This document shows, piece by piece, positions 1 through 10,020 of a stretch of DNA of 64,000 nucleotides. The translations under genes were made by a program, and so were the position numbers. Every line of letters starts with the position of its first letter. Position 1 is the stretch's first letter. This stretch comes from Berberis thunbergii (lineage: Eukaryota; Streptophyta; Magnoliopsida; Ranunculales; Berberidaceae): NCBI GenBank assembly GCA_003290165.1, contig QNQO01000454.1:714001-778000 (forward strand). Direction: 5' to 3'. The notes under the pieces are model-generated. The model worked only from the letters and a program-made list of their open reading frames with translations. It made no database searches and was not told the origin of the DNA.

Positions 1-2
1 TG

Positions 3-3000
3 GCTTCAGTTGGGCATCATTTGACTCCAAAGGATCACATCAATGCTATATTTGATGGATTACCACAGGCCTATGACACTTTTATAGTATCAGTAAGTTC
101 TAGGTCAGATGGTTACAGAGTTGCAGAGATTGAGTCTCTTCTGCTAGCTCAGGAATCTAGAATTGAAAGGTATACTAAAGATCTTGAGGTATCAAGCTCA
201 GTCAATGTGGCTCATACGTCCTATAAACCTTCACCTAGATCTTTTGTATCCAATTCACAGGGGTGGAGATCTCAGTCCAGAGCTTCGTTTAATCCGAGAG
301 GTTCAAAACCTGGTAGAGGGTTTAGATCTTCTGGACCTGGATCTAGTAATCAGTCTAATAGATCTCAGTGTCAAATCTGTGGCAAGATCGGACACCTTGC
401 TTACAAATGTTATAATCGTTTTGACACCTCTGTTTCTAATCCATGGAACTCCAATACTCAGCCTTCTTCTTCAAACATACCTTCTCAATCTGGCAATTTC
501 ACTCCTCGACATGTGTTTACTGCTCAGTATTCTCATCCTGGTTGGAGAGCACAGTCACCATCTCAGATGCAATCTAGTTCTCATTCTACACCTTCTGATG
601 GAAGATGGTATCCTGATTCAGGAGCCACAGATCACTGTACTCCCTATCAACAGAACCTAGAGTCATCTGTTCCATATCATGGCAATGATCAACTGTTTGT
701 TGGAGATGGTTCAGCTCTTCACATTGAAAACATTGGTCAGTCTTCTATACTTTCTTCTCACTCTTCCAAAGTGTTAAAGCTTAAGAATGTTCTTCAGGTC
801 CCTAAGCTAACCAAGAATCTCCTTAGTGTTGCTAAGTTTGCTCAGGATAATGGTGTTTTCTTTGAGTTTCATCCTAATATGTGTTTTGTTAAGGATCAGG
901 TCACACTTCAGATTCTTTTGGAAGGGAAACTTCATAATGGACTTTATGTTTTTCCATCGATGTCTCCAAAATCAGTTCATAGTCCATCTTCCAGTCATTT
1001 GATTCAGCAATCTCAGCATTCCAAGTTTCCAGTCTGTTCCTTGTCTCAGCACTTGGGTCAGCATACTCAGCAAGCATCTCAGCATTCCAAGTCTCTATTT
1101 TGTCCTCTGTCTCAGCAATCAGTTCAGCAAGCTTCTCGGCAGGCTTCTCAGCATTTCAATATTCCAGTTCATAAGAATTCTTGTATGTCCATCAATTTTG
1201 TCTCCTCAAATAAGCATTTAGATCATTCATCTCAGCAATTCAGTGTTCCTGGGTGTAGTATTTCTCATCATACTCAGCCAGTTCATAGTTCCAGTATTCC
1301 AGTTAATAAGGATTCTTGTATCTCTATTAATTCTACTTCCTCAAAGTCTTCAACTTCATTATCTCTTTGGCATGCTAGATTAGGCCATCCATCTGTTCCT
1401 CTTGTCAAGAAAATTCTTACCAAATGCAATATTAGCTTACCTACTTGTGACACTATGGATTTCTGCAATGCTTGTTGTTTAGGCAAAATACACAAACTTC
1501 CATTTCCCAGTTCTTCTACTGTATATACTAGACCCTTGGAACTAATACATACTGACCTATGGGGTCCTTCTTCTACTGTGTCTTCTTCTGGTTTCAAGTA
1601 TTACATCCATTTCATAGATGCTTTTAGTAGATTTACTTGGATTTTTCTCCTGCACAACAAATCTGATGCCTATCCTACTTTTCTCAAGTTCAAAGCTCAA
1701 GTAGAGTTAGAATTTGGACTTCCTATTAAATGTGTCCAATCTGATTGGGGAGGGGAGCATCGTTCATTTTCTAAATTTCTGAGTCAGCATGGTATTGGTC
1801 ATCGTATTGCTTGTCCTACTACTCATCAGCAGAACGGAGTAGCTGAGAGGAAACACAGACATATTATAGAGTCTGCTCTTACTCTCCTTGCCCATGCATC
1901 TCTTCCCATGCAATTCTGGGATGATGCAGTCAGAACAGCAGTTTTTCTCCTTAATCGAGTTCCTACTGTTGTTCTTAATGGGTTTTCTCCTTATGAGACC
2001 CTTTATCACAAAGTACCTGACTATCACATTCTCAAAATTTTTGGTTGCTCATGCTTTCCTAACATTAGACCCTATAATTCTCATAAGCTGGCATTCAGAT
2101 CAGTGGAGTGTCTATTTCTTGGTTACAGTTCTCAACACAAAGGATACAAATGTTTATCCCCTTCTGGTCGAGTGTACATATCTCGTGATGTTGTGTTTCA
2201 TGAGCACTCATTTCCCTATTCCAAGTGGACTTCTCATTCTCCTACGTCCCTTCTTCCTGTTTCTACTTCACCTCCTGCTGCTATTCCAGTTGTATCTACA
2301 CCTACTGACAGTAGGTTACTCACTCCTACTCCTACATCTTTCTCTAGTCCTTTGGTTACTTTCTCTCCTCCAGTACCTCAAGCCAGTATTCCCGTGCCTT
2401 GTCCAGAGGTTAGTCCAGTGTCTTGTCCAGTCCTTCCCTCTGTTCCAGTACATAACTCTGCTCCTACTATTGCTCCTGTTATTACTGATGTGATCACTCC
2501 TAGTGCTGTCCCTAGTCATCCTATGGTAACTAGGTCCAAAGCTGGGGTTTACAAGCCAAAGGTATTCATGTCATCGGCTGAACCTTCATGTTTGAATGAA
2601 GCACTAGACACTCCTCATTGGCTCACAGCCATGCAAGATGAGTATATGGCATTGATAAGAACAAATACTTGGACATTGGTTGATTTGCCTCAGGACAGAT
2701 CTGTGGTTGGTTGTCGCTGGCTCTTCAAAGTTAAAGAGAACCCAGATGGCACAGTGCATCGATACAAAGCACGTTTGGTGGCTAGAGGGTTTCAACAGGT
2801 TGCTGGGTTTGACTATGTAGAAACCTTCAGTCCAGTGGTGAAGCCTACTACTATTAGAGTTCTACTCTCAGTTGCAGTCACTTTTGGTTGGTCTGTTCTT
2901 CAGCTTGATGTCAATAATGCATTTTTGAATGGAGATCTACAGGAAGAGGTCTACATGATGCAACCTCCAGGCTTTGTTGATCCTTCACGACCGCATGCTG

Positions 3001-4172
3001 TGTGCAAGCTTCGCAAAGCTCTATATGGCCTCAAACAGGCCCCTCGGGCCTGGTTTGATAAACTTCAGCATACTCTTCATTTGCTTGGTTTCACTGCTGC
3101 CAAGTCTGATTCCTCACTTTTCATTAAGCATTCTCCGTCTCCAATATTTGTTTTGGTGTACGTTGATGATATTCTTATCACTGGAGCTGATTCGGGTGCT
3201 GTATCTCAGCTCATCCATCAGTTAAACTCATCATTCTCTTTAAAGAATTTGGGACTTGTTCACTATTTTCTTGGTATTCAAGTTCAGCGTTCTGATCATG
3301 GTCTGGTTCTTTCGCAATCTAAATACATTAGTGATCTTCTCTGTCGTGCTAAAATGCAATATGCCAATGGTATGCCTACTCCTATGAGTGGTGGTGAAAA
3401 GCTCTATGCTTCTGGCAGTGATCCTGTTAAGGATGTTCACCTCTATCGCAGCATTGTTGGCGCCTTACAGTATGTTACAATTACTAGACCTGAACTTGCC
3501 TACTCTGTGAATCGGGTTTGTCAATTCATGCAGAATCCTCTTGAGGCTCATTGGCGTGTGGTTAAGCGAATTCTAAGGTATCTCAAGGCCACTCCTTCGT
3601 ATGGTCTTCATATTGTTCCTACACCTTCGTTCCAGTTAACTGGCTTTTGTGATGCTGACTGGGCATCTGATCCTACTGACAGAAGGTCTACTTCTGGTTA
3701 TTGTGTCTATCTGGGTGCTAACCTTATCTCTTGGTCCTCAAAGAAACATAGTATTGTCTCCCGCAGTAGTACTGAAGCAGAATATCGCAGCCTTGCCTCT
3801 GTTACAGCTGAGCTCACATGGTTGAAGTCTCTCTTCAGTGAATTAAAGCTTCCATGTCTCACCCCCACTGTCTGGTGTGACAACCAAAGCACTGTTCTGC
3901 TTAGTGCCAACCCTGTTCTCCATGCTCAGACTAAGCATATTGAGACTGATATCTACTTTGTCCGTGAGAAAGTTGCTCGTAAGCTTCTCCATGTTCATCA
4001 TATTTCATCTGCGGATCAGACTGCTGATATTTTTACCAAAGCTATTGGTAATTCACGGTTCTTGTTACTTCGTGACAAACTCAGTGTAGTTGATACATCT
4101 ACGCTGAGTTTGAGGGGGATGTTAAGCATAAGAATAGTCATCCTAAGTCTAGCTAGCAATCTCAGCATCTAG
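3..4172 (+). CDS. Ty1/copia Gag-Pol polyprotein (5'-truncated by window edge)
   Basis: The frame is open from the first bases of the window; no ATG begins it here, so the true start is upstream. Counting from base 21: CCHC zinc knuckle at about residues 117-130 (CX2CX4HX4C); aspartic protease DSGATDHC near 199; GAG-pre-integrase LWHARLGHP near 449; integrase core with HTDLWG (~509), QSDWGGE (~573) and NGVAERKH (~605) supplying D, D and E; reverse transcriptase with QLDVNNAFLNG (~961) and the catalytic YVDD box (~1048); RNase H with CDADWASD (~1210), STEAEY (~1251) and the ADIFTKA tail (~1336). All catalytic residues I can check are present. The product is cut by its own protease into capsid and enzymes that make and insert cDNA. 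A serine/glutamine-rich linker (about 320-445) separates protease from the pre-integrase motif. The stop lies just inside the 3' LTR. Confidence 0.95.
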   Translation, partial: ASVGHHLTPKDHINAIFDGLPQAYDTFIVSVSSRSDGYRVAEIESLLLAQESRIERYTKDLEVSSSVNVAHTSYKPSPRSFVSNSQGWRSQSRASFNPRGSKPGRGFRSSGPGSSNQSNRSQCQICGKIGHLAYKCYNRFDTSVSNPWNSNTQPSSSNIPSQSGNFTPRHVFTAQYSHPGWRAQSPSQMQSSSHSTPSDGRWYPDSGATDHCTPYQQNLESSVPYHGNDQLFVGDGSALHIENIGQSSILSSHSSKVLKLKNVLQVPKLTKNLLSVAKFAQDNGVFFEFHPNMCFVKDQVTLQILLEGKLHNGLYVFPSMSPKSVHSPSSSHLIQQSQHSKFPVCSLSQHLGQHTQQASQHSKSLFCPLSQQSVQQASRQASQHFNIPVHKNSCMSINFVSSNKHLDHSSQQFSVPGCSISHHTQPVHSSSIPVNKDSCISINSTSSKSSTSLSLWHARLGHPSVPLVKKILTKCNISLPTCDTMDFCNACCLGKIHKLPFPSSSTVYTRPLELIHTDLWGPSSTVSSSGFKYYIHFIDAFSRFTWIFLLHNKSDAYPTFLKFKAQVELEFGLPIKCVQSDWGGEHRSFSKFLSQHGIGHRIACPTTHQQNGVAERKHRHIIESALTLLAHASLPMQFWDDAVRTAVFLLNRVPTVVLNGFSPYETLYHKVPDYHILKIFGCSCFPNIRPYNSHKLAFRSVECLFLGYSSQHKGYKCLSPSGRVYISRDVVFHEHSFPYSKWTSHSPTSLLPVSTSPPAAIPVVSTPTDSRLLTPTPTSFSSPLVTFSPPVPQASIPVPCPEVSPVSCPVLPSVPVHNSAPTIAPVITDVITPSAVPSHPMVTRSKAGVYKPKVFMSSAEPSCLNEALDTPHWLTAMQDEYMALIRTNTWTLVDLPQDRSVVGCRWLFKVKENPDGTVHRYKARLVARGFQQVAGFDYVETFSPVVKPTTIRVLLSVAVTFGWSVLQLDVNNAFLNGDLQEEVYMMQPPGFVDPSRPHAVCKLRKALYGLKQAPRAWFDKLQHTLHLLGFTAAKSDSSLFIKHSPSPIFVLVYVDDILITGADSGAVSQLIHQLNSSFSLKNLGLVHYFLGIQVQRSDHGLVLSQSKYISDLLCRAKMQYANGMPTPMSGGEKLYASGSDPVKDVHLYRSIVGALQYVTITRPELAYSVNRVCQFMQNPLEAHWRVVKRILRYLKATPSYGLHIVPTPSFQLTGFCDADWASDPTDRRSTSGYCVYLGANLISWSSKKHSIVSRSSTEAEYRSLASVTAELTWLKSLFSELKLPCLTPTVWCDNQSTVLLSANPVLHAQTKHIETDIYFVREKVARKLLHVHHISSADQTADIFTKAIGNSRFLLLRDKLSVVDTSTLSLRGMLSIRIVILSLASNLSI

Positions 4173-4375
4173 CTAGCAATCTCAGTCTCAGCATTCTGTT
4201 AGTAAGCTAGTAAGCAATTCAGCATTCTGTTAGTAGGCTAACAATATCAGTTAGCATTAGCATTCTGTTAGTCTCTTTGTATTTGCCTATATAAGGGTTG
4301 TAAGATGTACACATATTCAATCAATCAATACAGATTAGAAATTCATCTATTATAAACTTCTGTTAGAAGTTAACA
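4120..4375 (+). repeat. copia-1 3' LTR
   Basis: Starts TGTTAAGC directly after a G-rich polypurine tract (TGAGGGGGA) and ends GTTAACA, giving the TGTTA...TAACA inverted termini usual for copia LTRs; 256 bp. A TATA-like TATATAAGGG at about 4288-4297 marks the U3 promoter. Several copies of GCATTCTGTTAGTA and CTAGCTAGCAATCTCAGC-type repeats fill U3. The polyprotein stop codon lies about 50 bp inside the LTR. Confidence 0.9.
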
Positions 4376-5480
4376 AGTAGCAGTGCAACTGCCACCCTCA
4401 TCTCCTTTTCATCTTTGTCTTTTCTATCAGGCAAGCAATGTAACCATAAATTTTGAACAAAGCAAATTACTCTGCCTCTTTATTTGCTTTCCTCTATTAT
4501 TTTCACGGAAATTGTAAGACCCTCACCTTGATAGGGCAAAAACGTAGCCAATCTACCCCCTCCTAGAGGTAAGATTAAAGCCTGAATCATGTCAAACCTT
4601 TACAAATCACTCGTTGCAGTGGTAGCTCCAAAGGGAGGGGAAGGTAAAGGACGGGGTGGAAGCTCTGCCTCATCAACCGCACCCCCAAGTGCCAATAGTC
4701 GGTTAGTCGGGCGATGACATCCTGACAAATCCCATGATATTATGTTGAATTTTTCCTAGGGATTTAGTATTTGATGGATCCTTGATGGATAGATGATCTT
4801 CTTTGATGATGACTTACAGAGATTGGATTGAAATTTTAAGAGTAGGGCGTGTTGCTAATTTACTTGTTTTGTTTCAATAGATACGGTTGGGCTATGTGTC
4901 TCTTTTAGCTAGGAGTCCACTATAGGAACCGGGACGGTCCAAGATGGATTGGGACTCTATTTTTGGATTTGGTTCCATCCCAATTTTAATTGGTCTCGGG
5001 CCGAGATGAAAAGAGTAGAACCCATTTTGGCATGGTTTGAAACGGTTCAGGACCATACTGGTCTGGTCAAAACGTGATGGATCGGGATTCTTGCCAAGCC
5101 CTAAGTTCCAAAAAAAACTCTAAAATTCTATTATTTAGGAATTGCGAGAACAACCCGTATGTGTGAATTGATTGCAGGTCCGGAGGCGTAGAGATGTGTG
5201 GGAAGAGAAATATATCAGGTCGTTTCAGAGATCACAAGACCATATTGTATATCATGAGCACCTATAAAATCTTAGAACCAAACTTTGATATCATCTCTGA
5301 AAAAGCCATGTGGCAAGCAATATATCGAGAAGGCCTCGTCTTCAAAGTAGTAGTCAGAACCAACAGTTGGCGGATAGTATGTAGAACCATCTACTCGATG
5401 GGGCTGCATCAACTCAGGCAGGTGAGATGGTGGAGCTCCCGAGTAAAATGCAGGAATCTTCAGCAAAAGTTGTGCCCTCA
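4376..5480. other. No gene; old repeat DNA with a hAT-like segment
   Basis: I see no supportable gene. The stretch 4918-5110 repeats short motifs around GGGACGG, GGTCTGG and CGGGA and ends TTGCCAAGCCCTA, a look typical of hAT subterminal DNA, but I cannot pair two termini. From about 5272 to 5553 the minus strand has a 93-codon open frame (with YSGAPPSHLPEL and STYYPPTVGSDYYFEDE); its composition looks protein-like but I do not recognise it. It could be a chance frame or a captured exon. Confidence 0.4.
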
Positions 5481-5824
5481 AGGAGAAACAGGCAGTAAGT
5501 GGAAAAGCGCAAGGGAAAGAAAATAAGGAGCATGAGCATACTAGTGCAAACATGGGGGTTGGAAAATCATGATGAGAGACTCCTTACAAAGGAAGGAGTG
5601 TTGAAGATGGTAAGAAATGAAATGAGTGACCGTAGAGAAATGGAATTATTGGTGTGGATATTAGATGCGACCAAAAAATTGAGGAAAACGCCCTTGACAG
5701 AAGACGTATTTGTTGTGGAGGTTCCCAAGAATTTTTAGTTGCGGAATTCTCTTGTTACGATGGATCATCAAATCTAGTCCATCATCTCATGTAGTACAAA
5801 CAAGTCATGATACTGTAGGATGTC

Positions 5825-6253
5825 GAGCAGTACGATGCCTTGCGTTGTAAGTTATTTCCATCAAGCTTGATGGGGACAACAAATCACATGGTTCAATGGG
5901 CTAAGGGAGAGGTTTATTGCCAGGTTCGAGAACATAGAGGAGGCATTCATCAGCCAATACATACATTAAAGGGTGGGGCCAGTGGATAGCACCACCCTTC
6001 TCGACGTAGTTCAAAAAGATTAGGAGTCACTCAAAGACTATTTGACCAGGTTTAGGAAGGAGGCCATGTTGGTGGATGGGCTAGACGATAAGATGGTGGT
6101 GGCAACACTGATGGTGGAGCGACATTCAGGTTCTAGATTCCAAAGGAAGTTACTGTCAAGGAACCCAAAGAAGATGGCAAGGCGTACATAATGGTGGAGG
6201 ATGCCATCAGGGTGGATGCAAAAATCAAGGCAAGGCCCATAAAAGCTCATCGA
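5825..6253 (+). pseudogene. Ty3/gypsy gag remnant (left piece)
   Basis: Reading through a frameshift gives DALRCKLFPSSL, then WFNGLRERFIARFENIEEAF and, further on, ESLKDYLTRFRKEAML. This matches the retrotransposon gag domain of plant Ty3/gypsy elements (pattern WF..L...SI..F......F and ESL.DY..RF). Stops and frameshifts break it. A 79-codon frame just upstream (5499-5738) may be gag N-terminal but is not recognisable. The sequence stops at the left LTR of copia-2 (6254) and resumes at 36349, where gag C-terminal and protease motifs continue in the same orientation. The gypsy copy is therefore the oldest layer of the nest. Confidence 0.75.
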
Positions 6254-6484
6254 TGTTGCGAAAGTTTAGTTGTTGATTCAGTATTTCAGCTTCTTGTTAT
6301 CAATAATTCTTGGAAATCAGGGCACCGACCTGGTCTTTGGCTAAGATCCACGTTTATGTGGAATAGCATTGTATTTGTTTTTCTGTTAACTTCTGTATGC
6401 CTATATATATATAGCTACTTTGCATATTGAATAAACACAAGTTCTTCTTCCTATTCACATACTGTTACTAATTTAATTTCAATA
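6254..6484 (+). repeat. copia-2 5' LTR
   Basis: Begins TGTTGCGAAAG and ends TTTCAATA; both LTRs share this end. The canonical TG...CA would end at 6481, but the shared terminal ATA and the flanking repeat favour 6484. Contains TATATATATATAGC near 6403-6418 as promoter-like sequence and a polyadenylation-like AATAAA near 6430. It matches the copy at 26374-26602 with about 6% differences and small indels. Confidence 0.9.
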
Positions 6485-6486
6485 TT

Positions 6487-6498
6487 TGGTATCAGAGC
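6487..6498 (+). other. copia-2 primer binding site
   Basis: TGGTATCAGAGC, three bases after the LTR, is complementary to the 3' end of initiator methionyl tRNA, the usual primer for minus-strand synthesis in plant copia elements. It fixes the right limit of the LTR and the orientation of the element. Confidence 0.93.
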
Positions 6499-6551
6499 TA
6501 AGTTGGATCCGTGCCAAAGTTTTTTTTTTAATCTTATAGCCGCAGCTAAAT

Positions 6552-9500
6552 ATGACAACTGAGGGCAGTTTTGTTCAACTAGCAATACCACAGTTTGATG
6601 GGCACTACGATCATTGGAGCATGCTGATGGAGAATTTTCTTCGCTCAAAAGAATACTGGCACGTAGTTGAGAATGGAATTTCTGCAGCAGCAGAGGATGT
6701 TGATCTCTCGGATGAACAAAAGAAGGAGGTGGCAGATCGGAGATTGAAAGACTTGCGAGCAAAGATTTATCTCTTTCAGGCCATCGATCGTTCAATCCTT
6801 GAGACTATTTTGACAAGGAGGCCTCCAAGGGAATATGGGATTCAATGAAGAAAAAGTTTCAGGGGAATGCAAGGGTCAAACGTGCACAGCTGCAGGCCCT
6901 TCGCAAGGATTTTGAGATCCTTCATATGAAGGAAGTTCAGACCGTCTCTGATTAATTTACTCGTACTCTCACTATTGCTAATAAAATGCACTTCCATGGT
7001 GAAAGGATGACTGATGTTACTGATCAGACGCTCTATGGTTTCAAAGTTTGATTATGTGGCTTGTTCCATTGTGGAGTCCAAAGACTTGGACACTATGTCC
7101 ATTGATGAATTGCAAAGTAGCCTTTTGGTTCATGAACAACGTATGCAAGGGCATATTGTGGAAGAGCAAGCATTGAAGATCACCCATGATAACAGTGTTG
7201 GCAAACCAGGTCGTGGTGGAGGTGCCTTGCGAGGTAGGGGACGAGGGCGTGGGAGACAAAGTTTTGACAAATCTTTTGTTGAATGCTTTTATTGTCATGA
7301 CCTTGGGCCATTTTTAGTATGAATGTCCAGAGAAGGGCAAGGAGTCACAAGCCCATTATGCTGAAACCTCTGAACTGCTGTTGCTAATGGCATATGTTGA
7401 TGTTACAGAGACGATGGGACAAAAAAAAGGAATCAACAAGCTACTTCTCAGAACCTGATACTCTTGAATTGATAACTCCACGAAGGAGTTGCTTCTCATG
7501 GCTCATGTCGAGAAAGCATCTAATGAAATGGTCTGGTTCTTAAACTCAGGGTGTAGTAACCATATGTGCGAACACAAGGAATTCTTTTCAGATCAGGATG
7601 AGAGCTTTCGCAAGTCAATGAGCTAGGCGACAACTCCAACATTGGTGTAATGGGAAAAGGCCGCATTCATCTCCAAGTTAATCATGTTTCGCAAGTTATC
7701 ACAGAGGTATTTTATATTCCTGAATTGAAAAACAATCTCCTAAGCATTGGCCAGCTGCAGGAAAAGGGTCTAGCAATTTTATTGCGATATAACAAATGTA
7801 AGGTGTACCACCCCGAAAGAGGTCTTGTTTTCGAAACAACCATGTCTCTCAATAGGATGTTTATCCTTCATGCCAAGATTTAACTTCAAGACCAGCATTG
7901 TTTTATCACTCCTACAGAAAATCAGGATTATCTCTGGCACTGTCGGTATGGTCATTTAAGTTTTGGAGGCCTCAAAACTCTACAACAAAAGCAGATGGTT
8001 CATGGGTTCCCACAACTGCTATGTTCCAACCAGTTGTGCAAAGATTGTGTGTTGGAAAAACAACACAGACGTTCCTTTCCGCGAGAAAGTGAGTGGAGGG
8101 CATCGCAGCCACTTCAGCTCCTTCATTCTGACATATGTGGGCCCATTCCTCCTATCTCCAACAGTCACAAGTGGTATCTTTTAACTTTTATTGATGACTT
8201 TAGCCGAGTCTTTTTCTTAACAGAAAAGTCGGAAGCTTTCAGAATGTTCCAACTTTTCAAAACGAAGGTTGAAAAAGAAACTGGCACTAGTATTCAGGGC
8301 TTGCAAACTGATCAAGGTGGAGAGTTTATTCAGTTTTGTGCAACCCATGGGATACATCGTCAACTCACCGCAGCCCACACTCCTCAGCAAAACGGAGTGG
8401 CAGAAAGAAAAAATTGAACGATCATGAATATGGTCCGAAGTATGCTCACCAGTAGACGAGTTCCCAAAACCTTTTGGCCCAAGGCTGTCAACTGGGCGAC
8501 ACATATTCTCAATAGAAGTCCTACACTTGCAGTTCGATATAAAACTCAAGAGGAGGCATGGAGTGGCACTGAACCATCTGTTGCTCATTTTCGAGTGTTT
8601 GGGTGTGTTTCCTATGCTCATGTTCCAAATAGCAAACGCACCAAATTGAATGACAAGAGCTTAAAATGTGTTCTATTGGGAATTAGCGAGGAGTCTAAAG
8701 TCTATCGCTTGTATGATCCACTTTCTCAAGAGGTAGTTATCAATCGTGATGTTATTTTTAATGAAAAGGAAAGTTGGCCCTAGGATGATAGTTATGCTGA
8801 GACAATCCAAGCACCCCTTGATTGGAGTGATATAGATGAAGACAACAAGAAAAATGACCAGGATGTAGCCATAGACAACAATTCAGATGGGTCTGGTCAT
8901 GAGGAAGGCAATGGATCCATTCGTGTCGATAATCATAGTAACTTTCATGAGGAAAATTTGGAGCATCAAGCACCTGACGAACACACAAATGCTGATTCTA
9001 TTTCCAGACATGCTGAAAGGTGTTCTCGACGCCCACCAATTTGGATGAGTGACTATGAGATTGGAGAGGGCCTTTCTGTTGATGATGATCAAGGTAATTT
9101 TGCTCTATTCATTAATGATGATCCTTTATCTTATGTGGATCCAGCTCAAAGTGCCAAATGGAGATGTGCCAAAGATTCTGAAATTGATGCCATTCGGAAG
9201 AATAATACATGGGACCTTACTGATCTTCCTCGTGGTGCAAAAATAGTTGGGGTGAAATGGGTATACAAGACTAAGCTAAATGAGCATGGAGAAGTCGACA
9301 AATACAAAGCTCTCCTTGTCGCCAAAGGGTACACGCAATAACATGGGGTGGATTACATGGAGGTCTTTGCCCCTGTGGCTCGCATGGACACTATACGGCT
9401 GGTGCTTGCTCTAGCAGCTCAAAGGGGGTGGACTCTGTTTCAATTAGACGTTAAGTCTTCATTTCTTCGTGGTAGGTTAAATGAGGAGGTTTACATTGAG

Positions 9501-9890
9501 CAACCCCCTGGTTATGTAGTAAAGGGAGCAGAAAATAAGGATTATCGCTTACGAAAAGCATTGTACAGTTTGAAACAAGCTCCATGGGCATGGTATAGCC
9601 GCATTGAAGCTTACTTTCTGAGGGAAGGGTTTGAGAAATGTCCTTATGAGCATACTTTATTCCTGAAGAAATCTTCACAAGGTACTTTCTTGCTTGTGTG
9701 CCTTTATGTAGATGACCTCATCTTTACTGGAAATGATGAGACTCTATTTAGCTCTTTTAAAGATTCCATGATGAAGGAGTTTGATATGACCGATCTTGGA
9801 TGAATGCAATATTTTCTTGGTTTAGAATTATCACAACGAGCTGATGGTATCTTTATTTGTCAAAGAAAGTATGCCTAGGAGGTGTTGGAA
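6552..9890 (+). pseudogene. copia-2 gag-pol, 5' part, frameshifted
   Basis: Starts ATGACAACTGAGG 53 bases after the primer site. The gag begins MTTEGSFVQLAIPQFDGHYD, a UBN2/DUF4219-like copia gag, and is frameshifted near 6835. A broken zinc knuckle (ECFYCHD...ECPEKGK) lies near 7280-7335. Protease reads LNSGCSNHM near 7540, with the catalytic D replaced by N. Integrase (7930-8760) has HSDICGP, QTDQGGE and NGVAERK but a stop follows at about 8415. RT reads WDLTDLPRGAKIVGVKWVYK, then QLDVKSSFLRG and YVDD (about 9708). In-frame stops occur at about 9339, 9801 and 9877. The frame stops at CACTA-2 (9891) and continues at 25571. It cannot produce a working polyprotein. Confidence 0.93.
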
Positions 9891-10020
9891 ACTACACCAA
9901 AAGGCTTGATTAGCTACACGGAGATGGCCACGGCTCAAAACCATTGGTTTATTTGCCACGACCAACAAACCGTGGCTATAATGGCCAAGGACCTAAAATC
10001 GTGGTTATAAAAATAAAATG
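9891..10020 (+). repeat. CACTA-2 left TIR and subterminal repeats
   Basis: The terminus is followed by GCCACGGCTCAAAACCATTGG, CCACGACCAACAAACCGTGGC and CCAAGGACCTAAAATCGTGG, degenerate copies of a short imperfect palindrome (GCAACGG, 5-6 bases, CCGTTGC). The same unit is far better preserved at the left end of CACTA-3 (53050-53530). In En/Spm such subterminal motifs bind the element's regulatory protein; that role is inferred here. Confidence 0.85.

Larger units (their letters stand above)
1..4375 (+). mobile_element. copia-1: 3' part of an intact Ty1/copia LTR retrotransposon
   Basis: The window opens inside gag of a Ty1/copia element and runs through one open polyprotein frame, a purine-rich tract (about 4109-4119) and the 3' LTR. 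The 5' LTR, primer binding site and gag start lie left of the window. Domain order gag, protease, integrase, RT, RNase H is diagnostic for Ty1/copia rather than Ty3/gypsy. The frame has no stop or frameshift, in contrast to the other two copia copies here, so this is probably the youngest LTR element in the window and may be autonomous. The insertion repeat cannot be checked because the left flank is missing; the five bases after the LTR are AGTAG. Confidence 0.95.

Noticed and set aside
1283..2519. Other-frame and antisense frames inside the copia-1 polyprotein
   Set aside because: They overlap a well-supported polyprotein and carry no motif of their own.
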